A program made the position numbers and the translations under genes. This document shows, piece after piece, positions 42,742 to 50,863 of a stretch of DNA of 64,000 nucleotides. Location: contig CAMZGT010000004.1 in assembly GCA_947306495.1 (NCBI GenBank), positions 1 to 64,000 of the forward strand, given 5' to 3'. The DNA is from an uncultured Acinetobacter sp. (GTDB lineage Bacteria; Cyanobacteriota; Vampirovibrionia; Gastranaerophilales; Gastranaerophilaceae). Within the stretch, counting starts at the first letter, position 1. Each line of letters opens with the position of its first letter. The notes under the pieces are model-generated. The model was given only the letters and a program-made list of their open reading frames with translations, did no database searches and had not been told where the DNA came from.

Positions 42742-43074
42742 ATGGGATTAATTGCCTCAAGTTTCAGAATGATGTATCTGACAGCGTATAAAATTACGCT
42801 GGAATCTAAGATTCAGTGGATAGCATCCGCTAAAATGGAATTAGTTGCTTCCTCCGATGAAATTATGGCTCTCGGAAATGATTTGGATCCGGAGAATCCG
42901 GCCGTCAAACAATTAGAGATGCGAAGGGACAAGCTTACAGTTTTAGAGAAGAAATTAGATCTTCAAATGCAAGAATACTCTAACAGATTAAAGATGGTTG
43001 ATGCAGAACTTCAATCCGCACAAGGTGCTGTAGATTCAGCCATTAAGAATTCATTCTCGTATAATTTTCAATAA
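42742..43074 (+). CDS. small helical filament-like protein, paralogue of the 39511 gene's ends
   Basis: A 110-residue helical protein, MGLIASSFRMMYLTAYKITL at its start, with a long C-terminal coiled coil ending in AVDSAIKNSFSYNF. Both termini resemble those of the 535-residue protein at 39511 (MG..AS..R...L.A.K...E...Q.I..A...L, and a C-terminal SF..F), as if the larger one had a domain inserted between the two helical ends. AAAGGAAC precedes the ATG. Position beside fli genes suggests an axial, rod or needle-like component. Function unproven. Confidence 0.62.
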   Translation: MGLIASSFRMMYLTAYKITLESKIQWIASAKMELVASSDEIMALGNDLDPENPAVKQLEMRRDKLTVLEKKLDLQMQEYSNRLKMVDAELQSAQGAVDSAIKNSFSYNFQ

Positions 43075-43090
43075 ATAAGTTTTAAATACT

Positions 43091-43125
43091 AAAAAACTCC
43101 TGATAATAATTATCAGGAGTTTTTT
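43091..43125. terminator. bidirectional terminator
   Basis: AAAACTCCTGATAAT and ATTATCAGGAGTTTT form a strong stem between the convergent filament-like and cyclo-ligase genes. Confidence 0.85.
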
Positions 43126-43636
43126 ATACGGAAATTATTTTATCAATCTTAATATCGTGTTTTTCTGGGAAAATATTATCAACAATCAGTTCTTTAGGAA
43201 TACAAACAAGCGTTTTACCTTTAAAACCTTTAAGAAACCTGTCATAAAATCCTCCTCCGTATCCTAGTCTGTATCCGTTCTTATCAACCGCTAAAGCAGG
43301 AACTACAACTAAATCAATTAAGTCTTTTGAACAGGGTTCTGTTAAAGGTTCACAAGTTTTAAAACAAGATAGGCATGTTTTATCACCTTCGGAAAATGGA
43401 CAGCAAATAAGATTTTCTTTATCAATTTTCGGAAGATAAAAAGTTTTGGAATTATCTTTTAAAAGAGGAAGCAGGTTAATTTCGTTATCAAGCGGGTAAA
43501 ATATTAAAATATGTTTTGATTTTTTATAATCGTCAGATACTTGAAGCGCAACAACTAATTTTGCACTGATACTATTTATATCAAGCTTATTACGCTCTGT
43601 TTTTGCCCATTTACGAAGTTGTTGTTTTGTTTCCAT
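43124..43636 (-). CDS. 5-formyltetrahydrofolate cyclo-ligase
   Basis: A 170-residue enzyme that converts 5-formyl-THF to 5,10-methenyl-THF with ATP. Recognised by the N-terminal LRKWAKTERNKL basic stretch, IFYPLDNEINLLPLL, and the hallmark VPALAVDKNGYRLGYGGGFYDRFL (partial) near 110-135. Slightly short but complete for the family. It stands 43 bp downstream of fliI on the same strand and may be read from the flagellar operon. Cytoplasmic. Confidence 0.93.
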   Translation of the reverse strand: METKQQLRKWAKTERNKLDINSISAKLVVALQVSDDYKKSKHILIFYPLDNEINLLPLLKDNSKTFYLPKIDKENLICCPFSEGDKTCLSCFKTCEPLTEPCSKDLIDLVVVPALAVDKNGYRLGYGGGFYDRFLKGFKGKTLVCIPKELIVDNIFPEKHDIKIDKIISV

Positions 43637-43679
43637 ATTATTCTATATACATCAAAATAGTATTTCACTTAATTAAAGC

Positions 43680-45002
43680 TCAGCCTGCAGATTGTCCTAA
43701 TTGAATAAGTGTTTCCACAGTGTTATTATATTCTATTTTCTCGCTGGTAGATTGTAATAAAAATGCATTAATATCATTCATCATATCAATTGCTTTATCA
43801 CAATTTGGGTCAGAACCACGAACATAAGCTCCGATATTAATCAAATCTTCATTCTTTTTGTGTACAGCAAGTAAATTTCTTATCGCACCTGCAGCATCTC
43901 TATGTTCTTTTGTCGTAACATCTCCCATAACACGACTTAATGACTGCAAAACATCTATCGCGGGATAATGGTTTTTGTGCGCCAAATCTCTGGATAATAC
44001 TATGTGTCCATCCAAAATACTTCTTGCCGTATCTGAAACCGGTTCATTAAAATCATCACCTTCTACTAATACTGTATATAAACCTGTAATAGTTCCGAAT
44101 TCATTAGTTCCTGCTCTTTCCATGAGTTTTGGCATAAGAGCAAATACTGACGGAGTATATCCCCTTGTTGCCGGTGGTTCACCAATAGCAAGCCCAACTT
44201 CTCTTTGAGCCATTGCAATACGCGTAACCGAATCCAACATGAATAATACATCCATACCCTTGTCACGAAAATATTCAGCAATTGTTGTCGCAACAAAAGC
44301 TGCTTTAATTTTGACCAAAGATGGTTGCTCTGACGTTGCTGCAACAACTATTGACCGTTTCATGCCTTCAGGACCTAAAATATCTTCTATAAATTCTTTA
44401 ACCTCTCTTCCGCGTTCACCTATTAAAGCAATAACATTGAGGTCAGCAGAAGTATTTTTTGCCATCATACCGATAGTCGTGCTTTTCCCGACTCCTGAAC
44501 CTGCAAAAATCCCGACTCTTTGTCCCTTTCCTACGGTTATAAATCCATCTATTGCTTTTATACCTAACGATAGAGATTCAGATATACGTTTCCTTTTCAA
44601 TGGATTAATAACATCTGCTTGAGTTGAGCGGAAATCTGAGAAACGAAGCTCTCCTAACGTATCTATCGGGTTACCTAAACCATCAAGAACTCGTCCTATT
44701 AATTGATTTCCTACACCTATTTTCATTGCTCCTCCGGAATTCACAACAATTGCCCCGGGACGTATTCCATCAGGAGAAGCTAACGGCATAAGCAAGATTT
44801 TATCCTTCTTGAACCCTACAACTTCTGCCATAGTAGGTGTATCATTATAATCATTGTATATATAGCACAAATCCCCTATAGAAGATTTCGGACCGTCAGA
44901 CTCAATTGTCAAACCGATAATTTCAGTAATTTTACCGATTTCTTTTATTGTTTGGGTATTATTTATTATATCAAGATATTTATTCTTGTTCCAATCCATC
45001 AT
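43680..45002 (-). CDS. fliI: flagellar export ATPase FliI
   Basis: The hexameric ATPase of the flagellar type III export apparatus, about 440 residues. Walker A GIFAGSGVGKST (near 160-171), the Walker B-type VLFMLDSVTRIAMAQREVGLA (partial), and the family signature PPATRGYTPSVFALMPKLMERAG (partial) identify it. The ATG at 45002 (or 44999) is preferred to a GTG two codons earlier; AGGTG lies just upstream. It overlaps the end of fliH by about 23 bases. FliJ, which usually follows, is not present. Confidence 0.95.
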   Translation of the reverse strand: MMDWNKNKYLDIINNTQTIKEIGKITEIIGLTIESDGPKSSIGDLCYIYNDYNDTPTMAEVVGFKKDKILLMPLASPDGIRPGAIVVNSGGAMKIGVGNQLIGRVLDGLGNPIDTLGELRFSDFRSTQADVINPLKRKRISESLSLGIKAIDGFITVGKGQRVGIFAGSGVGKSTTIGMMAKNTSADLNVIALIGERGREVKEFIEDILGPEGMKRSIVVAATSEQPSLVKIKAAFVATTIAEYFRDKGMDVLFMLDSVTRIAMAQREVGLAIGEPPATRGYTPSVFALMPKLMERAGTNEFGTITGLYTVLVEGDDFNEPVSDTARSILDGHIVLSRDLAHKNHYPAIDVLQSLSRVMGDVTTKEHRDAAGAIRNLLAVHKKNEDLINIGAYVRGSDPNCDKAIDMMNDINAFLLQSTSEKIEYNNTVETLIQLGQSAG

Positions 45003-45738
45003 CAGCACCTGTTAACATTTTCTGTGCAATTTCATTTATTTGAGAAGACACCCTGGAATCAAGTCTTATATCAGGAGTTTCAACTATAACACCATCAACA
45101 GATAAAGAAGTATCTTCGGTAATTTTTATACTTTGAAGATTAGGGATTTCTTCCCTCACTTTATTTGCAATATTATTGATGTTTTCAACTAACTGCGGAT
45201 TAACTATAATTGTTATATTTTCTTTATCATTCAACTGTTTTATTGCATCAACAGTAATTTTGTACAAGATTTCATCATTAAAACTTATATGACAAACTTT
45301 GTCTGCTATTGTTGCAACTAATTCCACAATATCTCTCGCAGCTGAATCTATTATATTCTTTTTTACATCAAAAGAAGAAGAAGCAAGTGTTTCCAAAGAA
45401 TTCAAACTATCCTCGGCATCTTTCTTAAATTGCTCCATTCCGTCAGCTTTTCCTTTTTCGAAACCTTCTTGATATGCCTGCTGTTTTATTGATTCATATT
45501 CTTGCTCACCTTTTTTGTGAGCATCATCAATAATTCTTGTAGCTTCAGTATTAGCCGTTTCAATTATAATTTGAGATTTGTTCTCAGACGCAGCAATTAT
45601 CTGCTGAGCTTTAGCATCAGTTTCCTCTAAGATTTGTTGTACTTTTGCCTGAGAACGGGTTACTTTTGATTGCTCAATTGGTAAAACATAACTGTCACCA
45701 ACTTGAATTTCCCGACCTTGTATTCTGTTACTACTCAA
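44980..45738 (-). CDS. fliH: flagellar assembly protein FliH
   Basis: The FliI regulator and stator-like subunit, 252 residues. A helical, Gln/Glu-rich N-terminal half (about 25-110, QAKVQQILEETDAKAQQIIA) is followed by the conserved C-terminal domain that contacts FliI, with IVNPQLVENINNIANKVREE (partial) and VDGVIVETPDIRLDSRVSSQ. The start is TTG with GAGGA eight bases upstream. It overlaps fliG by eight bases and fliI by about 23, indicating coupled translation. Confidence 0.88.
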   Translation of the reverse strand: MSSNRIQGREIQVGDSYVLPIEQSKVTRSQAKVQQILEETDAKAQQIIAASENKSQIIIETANTEATRIIDDAHKKGEQEYESIKQQAYQEGFEKGKADGMEQFKKDAEDSLNSLETLASSSFDVKKNIIDSAARDIVELVATIADKVCHISFNDEILYKITVDAIKQLNDKENITIIVNPQLVENINNIANKVREEIPNLQSIKITEDTSLSVDGVIVETPDIRLDSRVSSQINEIAQKMLTGADDGLEQE

Positions 45739-46780
45739 TTAATTCATCCTCAACACTAGCACGAGTAATCGTAATTTCACCTGTAGCTTCAAGATTTCTG
45801 ATAGCATTAACAACCGCAGTTTGAGCCTCTTGAACTTCTTTAGCACGGACTGGACCAAGGTACTCCATGTCATCAAGCAACATTTGACGTGCTCTCTCAG
45901 ACATATTTCTGAATATCTTATCCTTAATCTCTTCTTTAGTACCTTTAAGAGCTGTTGCGAGTTGTTTTGTATCGATTTCTCTAAGCAATCTTTGAATTGC
46001 TCTGTCATCAAGGATAATAATATCTTCAAATACAAACATCAAGTCACGAACTTCTTGAGCCATTTGTTGATTTTCTATATCTAACCATTCCATTATGTTC
46101 TTTTCTGTTCCCCTGTCACAACAGTTAAGTATATTTGCTAGTGATTCAACTCCACCTGCGTTTGAGAAGTCTTGCACCAAAAGGGCAGAGAACTTTTTCT
46201 GAACAATATCTTCGATTGTTGTTAAAATTTCTGGATTTGTAGGAGTCATATCTGCAATCTTCATTGAAACAACAGCCTGAACATCAGGCGGTAAAAAAGC
46301 CAATACTTGAGCTGCCAATTCAGGTCTTATATATGCAAGAATTAATGCTAATAATTGCGGATTTTCAGATGCGAAGGTGTTTGCAAGCTGCGAAGGATCT
46401 GCTTCATTAAGAAAATAAAAAGGATTAGTGTTAACCATTGAGTTAACTTTTTCAAGCATTTTTGCTGCTTCATTATCACCATATGCTTGTGATAACAATT
46501 GCTTTGCATAACTTACACCGCCAAGTGCAACATAATTTTTTGCCTGAAAAACGGTTTTAAACTCGTCCAAAACTTCGTTTAAATCTTCGTCTGTTACTTT
46601 ACCAAGATTAGCAATATCCAGAGTTATTTGTTCAAGCAAATCTTCATCTTTTATATTTTTAAGGATTTCAGAAGCCGTTGCCGGACCAAGCGCAATCAGA
46701 AGCGCAGCAACCTTTTGGCTGGGGCGCGTAATTACCTTTTTGGCTTCTTCTTTGGCCTTTTTAATCTCTTCTATACCCAT
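45731..46780 (-). CDS. fliG: flagellar motor switch protein FliG
   Basis: Part of the C-ring switch that converts stator motion to rotation, 349 residues. FliG repeats are clear: KVAALLIALGPATASEILK (N domain), PQLLALILAYIRPELAAQVL with middle-domain EHPQ-type motif as ENPQ, and the C-terminal FEDIIILDDRAIQRLLREID containing charged torque residues. The ATG has no Shine-Dalgarno next to it; instead AAAGGAGG occurs beyond a long octamer-repeat hairpin (46784-46861). It lies between fliF and fliH in one operon. Confidence 0.95.
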   Translation of the reverse strand: MGIEEIKKAKEEAKKVITRPSQKVAALLIALGPATASEILKNIKDEDLLEQITLDIANLGKVTDEDLNEVLDEFKTVFQAKNYVALGGVSYAKQLLSQAYGDNEAAKMLEKVNSMVNTNPFYFLNEADPSQLANTFASENPQLLALILAYIRPELAAQVLAFLPPDVQAVVSMKIADMTPTNPEILTTIEDIVQKKFSALLVQDFSNAGGVESLANILNCCDRGTEKNIMEWLDIENQQMAQEVRDLMFVFEDIIILDDRAIQRLLREIDTKQLATALKGTKEEIKDKIFRNMSERARQMLLDDMEYLGPVRAKEVQEAQTAVVNAIRNLEATGEITITRASVEDELIE

Positions 46781-46783
46781 TGT

Positions 46784-46861
46784 AGTGAAGTGATTGAGTG
46801 ATTAAGTGATTAAGTGATTTAATTTCACCTGTTCACCTGTTTACTTGTTCACTTTCTCACT
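46784..46861 (-). repeat. octamer-repeat hairpin between the SD and the fliG start
   Basis: On the plus strand four AGTGATTN octamers (46784-46817) face octamers of the type TCACCTGT/TCACTTGT (46825-46861) across a 7-base loop. The arms are largely complementary, with regularly spaced mismatches and wobble pairs. In the mRNA AAAGGAGG (46867-46874 on the plus strand as its complement) precedes the hairpin and ACA-AUG follows it. Looping out the hairpin leaves eight bases between SD and AUG. Confidence 0.65.
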
Positions 46862-46872
46862 ATTTTCCTCCT

Positions 46873-48450
46873 TTAGTCTCTTATGAATGATGTCAATAAC
46901 TTAGCTGCTTCATCAGGAGCTGCCATTACTGCCTCATTTAACTCATTTATATTTTGATCTTTTTTAGATCGAATCTCTTTTTTATTTAACTCTATTCTTG
47001 GGATTTCTTCTTCCTGTTCGATTTCTTCTTGTTGCGCTTCAGGAATTTCTTCATGAATTCTTCGTTCTACACGTTTTGCAGTTGGCATCTTAGAAACAAA
47101 ATTCTTAAGAATAAGCAAAGCAAATCCGCCAAGTAGAACAACAATAATAAGCGGGATTACAGAAGACGTTATGAAGTAGAACATTTGTTCTTGTTGATAC
47201 TGCTTTGTAAAATCTTCTTGAGCCATCTTATCTATAGAAGCACCCTCAAATTGTAATCCTGAAATAGATATAACATCTCCTCTTGAGTAGTCTACACCTG
47301 AAGCAGAAAGTACAAGGTTTTTGATTTCTTCTTTTTCCGAATCAGTCAAAACTTTGTTAACCGCAACTGCTATAGAAAGTCTTTTTACGGTTCCCGGCGC
47401 ATAAACTACCTGCTTCACTTCTTTTGTTACACTATAGTTAACTGCTGTTTTTTGTTTTGAATAATTTAAATTTCTGCTTGTAACACCTGGAGTTGGAACG
47501 CTTTGAGACGGGATATTATTTAGGCTCGCAGCATTATTTGGGTTCTCATACGTTTCGACTTCTGTTTGAGAACTTGTTACTACACCAACACCCTTATCAT
47601 CGTTAAGCGGTACATAACTTTCAATCGTAGATTTTGCCGAATTAAAGTCTATATCCGCATTAACTTGAACTGTTACGTTTCCTTTTCCTACAATTTTTTC
47701 TAATACCGTTGCTACTTTTTTAGCTGTATCTTTTTCCAGATTGGATTTGAAACTTTCCATATCAGTAGAATTTTTTGATGTTTCATCAGAAAGAGTATTC
47801 CCCTTTTGGTCAGTAATAAAGACTTGTTCCGGAGTCATTCTCGGTACGGCATATGCAACCAAATTTTTTATAGCTTTAACTTGAGAACTTTTTAATTTAT
47901 ATCCGGGTTCTAGAACCAACATAACAGAAGCCGTTGGTTTTTCGTCATTTTCCTCAAATATAGAACGCTCCGGTTCTGCAAGTTGGACACGAGCATATTT
48001 TACACCTTGAATTTTTTCAATAGAACGAGTTAATTCGCCTTGAAAAATTCTTTGTCTTGTCAACTTGTTTTTAAAATCTGTTGAACCCAATTGTAATTCA
48101 TCTACAAGTTCAAAACCCTTATTTTCATTTTTGATTAAATCATTTTCCGCAACAAAAACCCTCATGTCATCACGAACATTTGAAGGTACCAAAACAGATT
48201 TATGATCCTCAGACAGTTTGTATCTGTAACCATTCTTTTTCATTCCTTCTACAACATTTATTGCATCAACTTCATTTAAATCCGAATATAAAACAACCCA
48301 ATCCGGTTCCATAGCTTTAGATAGAAAAAACGTCGCAGCGATAATAGTAACGACAATAAGAGCCAGCATGCCAAGCTTCTGGTTACCGTCCAAACCGTTC
48401 CAAAGTTTCTTCATATCATTAGCTAATAGTGCAAGATAATTATTTTCCAT
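46873..48450 (-). CDS. fliF: flagellar MS-ring protein FliF
   Basis: The membrane ring that nucleates flagellar assembly, about 525 residues. It has an N-terminal transmembrane helix (about 20-42, LGMLALIVVTIIAATFFLS), ring-building motifs DWVVLYSDLNEVDA, RIFQGELTRSIEKIQGV and VQLAEPERSIF, a second transmembrane helix (about 420-450), and a C-terminal FliG-binding tail (NELNEAVMAAPDEAAKLL). The ATG at 48450 (MENNYLALL) is preferred to an upstream TTG, with GGGGAG just before it, unusually close. First gene of fliF-fliG-fliH-fliI. Confidence 0.94.
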   Translation of the reverse strand: MENNYLALLANDMKKLWNGLDGNQKLGMLALIVVTIIAATFFLSKAMEPDWVVLYSDLNEVDAINVVEGMKKNGYRYKLSEDHKSVLVPSNVRDDMRVFVAENDLIKNENKGFELVDELQLGSTDFKNKLTRQRIFQGELTRSIEKIQGVKYARVQLAEPERSIFEENDEKPTASVMLVLEPGYKLKSSQVKAIKNLVAYAVPRMTPEQVFITDQKGNTLSDETSKNSTDMESFKSNLEKDTAKKVATVLEKIVGKGNVTVQVNADIDFNSAKSTIESYVPLNDDKGVGVVTSSQTEVETYENPNNAASLNNIPSQSVPTPGVTSRNLNYSKQKTAVNYSVTKEVKQVVYAPGTVKRLSIAVAVNKVLTDSEKEEIKNLVLSASGVDYSRGDVISISGLQFEGASIDKMAQEDFTKQYQQEQMFYFITSSVIPLIIVVLLGGFALLILKNFVSKMPTAKRVERRIHEEIPEAQQEEIEQEEEIPRIELNKKEIRSKKDQNINELNEAVMAAPDEAAKLLTSFIRD

Positions 48451-48542
48451 GTCTCCCCACGCACAATTATTCAATAATAATCATATCCCAAGTAGTAAAT
48501 CTTTTCAAATAGTTAAGATATTTTAAGCAAAATGTAATATAA

Positions 48543-48695
48543 TTAGCGATTTTGTTTATTTTTAGGAACGAAAGTCGGATCTTCCATCCATATTATAGTC
48601 ACGGGCATATTAACTTGCCTAAAAGGATTTGAGGCAAATTTATCGTACTTATTTATCTTATGATTAAGAATTTTAAAAAATCGAAACATTTTCAT
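48543..48695 (-). CDS. candidate 50-residue small protein
   Basis: An open frame in the 320-bp gap between BioY and fliF, reading MKMFRFFKILNHKINKYDK and ending MEDPTFVPKNKQNR. The composition looks protein-like: a basic amphipathic N-terminal helix followed by VNMPVTIIWMEDP, with few of the low-complexity features of shadow frames. No Shine-Dalgarno or clear promoter was found. No recognisable family. The rest of the gap (48475-48542 and 48696-48794) is AT-rich with no further feature. Confidence 0.4.
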   Translation of the reverse strand: MKMFRFFKILNHKINKYDKFASNPFRQVNMPVTIIWMEDPTFVPKNKQNR

Positions 48696-48794
48696 ACATA
48701 TATGGTGACATTGTGATTAAACTCATAAATCACCAAAAAAGGTTAAAATAACATTTTTCATATTATCAAATATAACTACATCAAATGTATAAAA

Positions 48795-49472
48795 TTAACA
48801 CATTACTATCCAAAGCAACTTCCTTGTTTGTTTCCCAAGATAAATACCAACGACAGTAAAAAATATGTCATAAAAAACTTGAACACCACTTTGAGATGAA
48901 ATCCAGCTTATAATAAGTTCAACAGGCGCATGACGGAGAGTTGCCACAAATAGCATATATAAAATCCCTAATACATGTATCGTAAGAACACCAATTGCAG
49001 AAATCATAAGAACTCTAAGAAAATCCGGTTTTCCTTTTAGGAGAGTCCCGGCAAAAAATATTGCCGGCAAATACGCCAATATATATCCGAATCCATATTC
49101 AAACAAATAACTAACTCCACCTCCTAAAGCAAAGATGGGGAAAAACAAACCCAAAATGATGTAACCGATTATAGCCAACATACCGAACTTTCTTCCCATC
49201 AAAGAAACTATAAAAAATAAAACAGGTATCTGAGGAATGTATTGATATCTTTTTAAAAAATGATGTAAAATTTCCGTATCAGTCAATTCCTGGGACAAAT
49301 AAGATAAAGAATCCGCAGGAATATAAGGATGAACAATATTTAATTGCGTAAATGTTGCAACAATAATTAAAAGAACGCTTAATCCTATAAGAACTAAAGT
49401 TCCTAAAGTTATCTTGATAGGCTCTCCCTTATATTTGAAACTGTTTAATTGTTTCTCTACTCGTTTTGTCAT
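48795..49472 (-). CDS. bioY: BioY-family biotin transporter
   Basis: A 225-residue membrane protein with about six hydrophobic helices. The signature region of BioY is recognisable: IPVLFFIVSLMGRKFGMLAI, IILGLFFPIFALGGG and FGYILAYLPAIFFAGTLL. BioY is the substrate-binding S component of ECF transporters or acts alone in biotin uptake. The N-terminal 25 residues are polar and longer than usual. The ATG overlaps the stop of the rimI-like gene (ATGA). Last gene of a six-gene envelope operon. Confidence 0.78.
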   Translation of the reverse strand: MTKRVEKQLNSFKYKGEPIKITLGTLVLIGLSVLLIIVATFTQLNIVHPYIPADSLSYLSQELTDTEILHHFLKRYQYIPQIPVLFFIVSLMGRKFGMLAIIGYIILGLFFPIFALGGGVSYLFEYGFGYILAYLPAIFFAGTLLKGKPDFLRVLMISAIGVLTIHVLGILYMLFVATLRHAPVELIISWISSQSGVQVFYDIFFTVVGIYLGKQTRKLLWIVMC

Positions 49473-49996
49473 TTTATTTCTATCAAACTTCTTAATTTTT
49501 CACAATTTAATGCATATAATAATTTAAATTTATCGTAAAAAATATTTTCAGTCCACATTATCAACGCATCCTCATTGTTATCCTGATAATATCCTTTTCG
49601 TGTTCCTAAAGATTTAAATCCGTATTTTTCGTATAATTTAATTGCCGGAATATTAGATACCCTAACTTCTAACGTTAAATACTTTATCTCTGACTTATAA
49701 CAATCATCTATAATAGTTTTAAGAATTGCTTCTCCTATATGATTCCTTAAATATTCTCTTTTTACTGCTATAGTTGTAAGATGCCCTTCATCAATAATAT
49801 GCCAAGTTCCTGCATAACCTACAATTTCACCGTTTGGTATTCTTGCAACGTAATATTTAGCCAAATTATTTGACATTTCATCATAAAATGATGATTTTGC
49901 CCAATGGTGTTTGCCGTAAGCTTCTTCCTCTATCCTGATAACAGCTTCGACATCCTCTTTATTCATTTGTTCTATTTTAATTTCTGAAATTTTCAT
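49469..49996 (-). CDS. rimI: RimI-like GNAT N-acetyltransferase
   Basis: A GNAT acetyltransferase of about 175 residues. The core shows IVGYAGTWHIIDEGHLTTIAV (beta4-5), the acetyl-CoA loop REYLRNHIGEAIL, LEVRVSNIPAIKLYEKYGFK (partial) and the C-terminal YYQDNNEDALIMW that is typical of RimI, which acetylates the N-terminus of ribosomal protein S18. The start is placed at the ATG overlapping the previous stop (TGATG); upstream starts are possible. It lies between a HicB-like gene and bioY. Confidence 0.88.
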   Translation of the reverse strand: MKISEIKIEQMNKEDVEAVIRIEEEAYGKHHWAKSSFYDEMSNNLAKYYVARIPNGEIVGYAGTWHIIDEGHLTTIAVKREYLRNHIGEAILKTIIDDCYKSEIKYLTLEVRVSNIPAIKLYEKYGFKSLGTRKGYYQDNNEDALIMWTENIFYDKFKLLYALNCEKLRSLIEIK

Positions 49997-50271
49997 CACG
50001 GGCATATGCTTTCCCAATCTATATCTTCTTCTGTTTCTTCTCCGGGTTCAACTATGTGTTCACCATCTTCCAACATAATCATAAGTGATAAACGCAGTTG
50101 TTTTTTATAGTTTTCCAAAGCTTTTTCTCTTGTTTTAGCACAAAATGCAAAACTTGGGATTTCTTTGATTTCAATATAATAATACGGATTTCCGTTAAAA
50201 TCTAAGTCAGTTCCTTCAATAAGAGTCCAAGGAAGATTCATATAATATTCTAAATCTTTTTCATCACTCAT
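49996..50271 (-). CDS. HicB-like protein without a HicA partner
   Basis: A 91-residue protein with a HicB-type partial RNase H-like fold: WTLIEGTDLDFNGNPYYYIEIKEIPSFAFCAKTREKALEN (partial), that is, strand-turn-strand followed by the A-x-T-x-E-A-x-x-N helix. HicB proteins are antitoxins for the HicA mRNA interferase, but no hicA-sized gene is adjacent and there is no HTH extension. The acidic C-terminus (EPGEETEEDIDW) is unusual. AGAGG lies seven bases before the ATG. Embedded in an envelope operon, so a toxin-antitoxin role is doubtful. Confidence 0.72.
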   Translation of the reverse strand: MSDEKDLEYYMNLPWTLIEGTDLDFNGNPYYYIEIKEIPSFAFCAKTREKALENYKKQLRLSLMIMLEDGEHIVEPGEETEEDIDWESICP

Positions 50272-50860
50272 CCAATGACCTCTCATTTAAAGGTTGCTTA
50301 ATCATAACACCTTCACCACCGATAACATTTGCCTGTTTTCCGTTTACATAGAGAAAAACTGGTAATTTAGTATTTGAATTAGCGGTTTTAATAAGCTGAC
50401 GAACTCTTGTATAAGTACTTTCCGCACCGCCACCGCTTTCAAAGTTTGATGACAAATCTATCAAAATATTCCTTGAATCTTCTCTAATTGATAAAATTTT
50501 TGTATCAGGCGGTATTTCTGAATTCAAACCTTTTGATTTTTCCCATTTTGTAGGAGCTGAAATGAGTTCTTTTATTGCGTATTCAAAACATGATTTTTCG
50601 ACTGCCAAATTGCAATTTCTGTTAACCGAGCGCAACTTTCCGTTAGAATCTGTTATATATATTTTAACCGTCTTTGACTTATCTTTTTGTTTTTCATCAG
50701 AAGGTTGTTCATTGCCGTTGATTGAAGGGGTTTCCTCAATTGAATATTGAGTACCATTACCAAAAAAATCAAACCCTTCTTTATTAAAAAAAGAGAAATA
50801 CACATAAACTACTGTTATTAATACGAGGCAAAAAATTCCAAATCTTTGAGAAAAATTCAT
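50264..50860 (-). CDS. GerMN-domain protein, membrane-anchored
   Basis: A 198-residue protein with an N-terminal transmembrane or signal-anchor segment (about 8-22, IFCLVLITVVYVYFSFF) and a C-terminal GerMN domain (about 65-190): VKIYITDSNGKLRSV, AIKELISAPTKWEKSKGL, IPPDTKILSIREDSRNILIDLS (partial) and LPVFLYVNGK. GerMN domains occur in extracytoplasmic proteins outside spore-formers too, often linked to peptidoglycan or lipoproteins. It starts three bases after the LmeA-like gene and overlaps the HicB-like gene by eight bases. Confidence 0.85.
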   Translation of the reverse strand: MNFSQRFGIFCLVLITVVYVYFSFFNKEGFDFFGNGTQYSIEETPSINGNEQPSDEKQKDKSKTVKIYITDSNGKLRSVNRNCNLAVEKSCFEYAIKELISAPTKWEKSKGLNSEIPPDTKILSIREDSRNILIDLSSNFESGGGAESTYTRVRQLIKTANSNTKLPVFLYVNGKQANVIGGEGVMIKQPLNERSLDE

Positions 50861-50863
50861 TTG

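Noticed and set aside
44239-44622. 127-codon plus-strand frame inside fliI
   Set aside because: Antisense to the Walker A region of FliI; shadow frame.
46784-46861. Octamer array considered as a CRISPR or iteron-type origin
   Set aside because: Units are 8 bases without spacers, only about 78 bases long, inverted about the centre and lying inside the fliF-fliG operon; a hairpin is the simpler reading.
49996-50271. Calling a hicAB toxin-antitoxin system
   Set aside because: No hicA-sized gene flanks the HicB-like gene; both neighbours are recognisable non-toxin genes.
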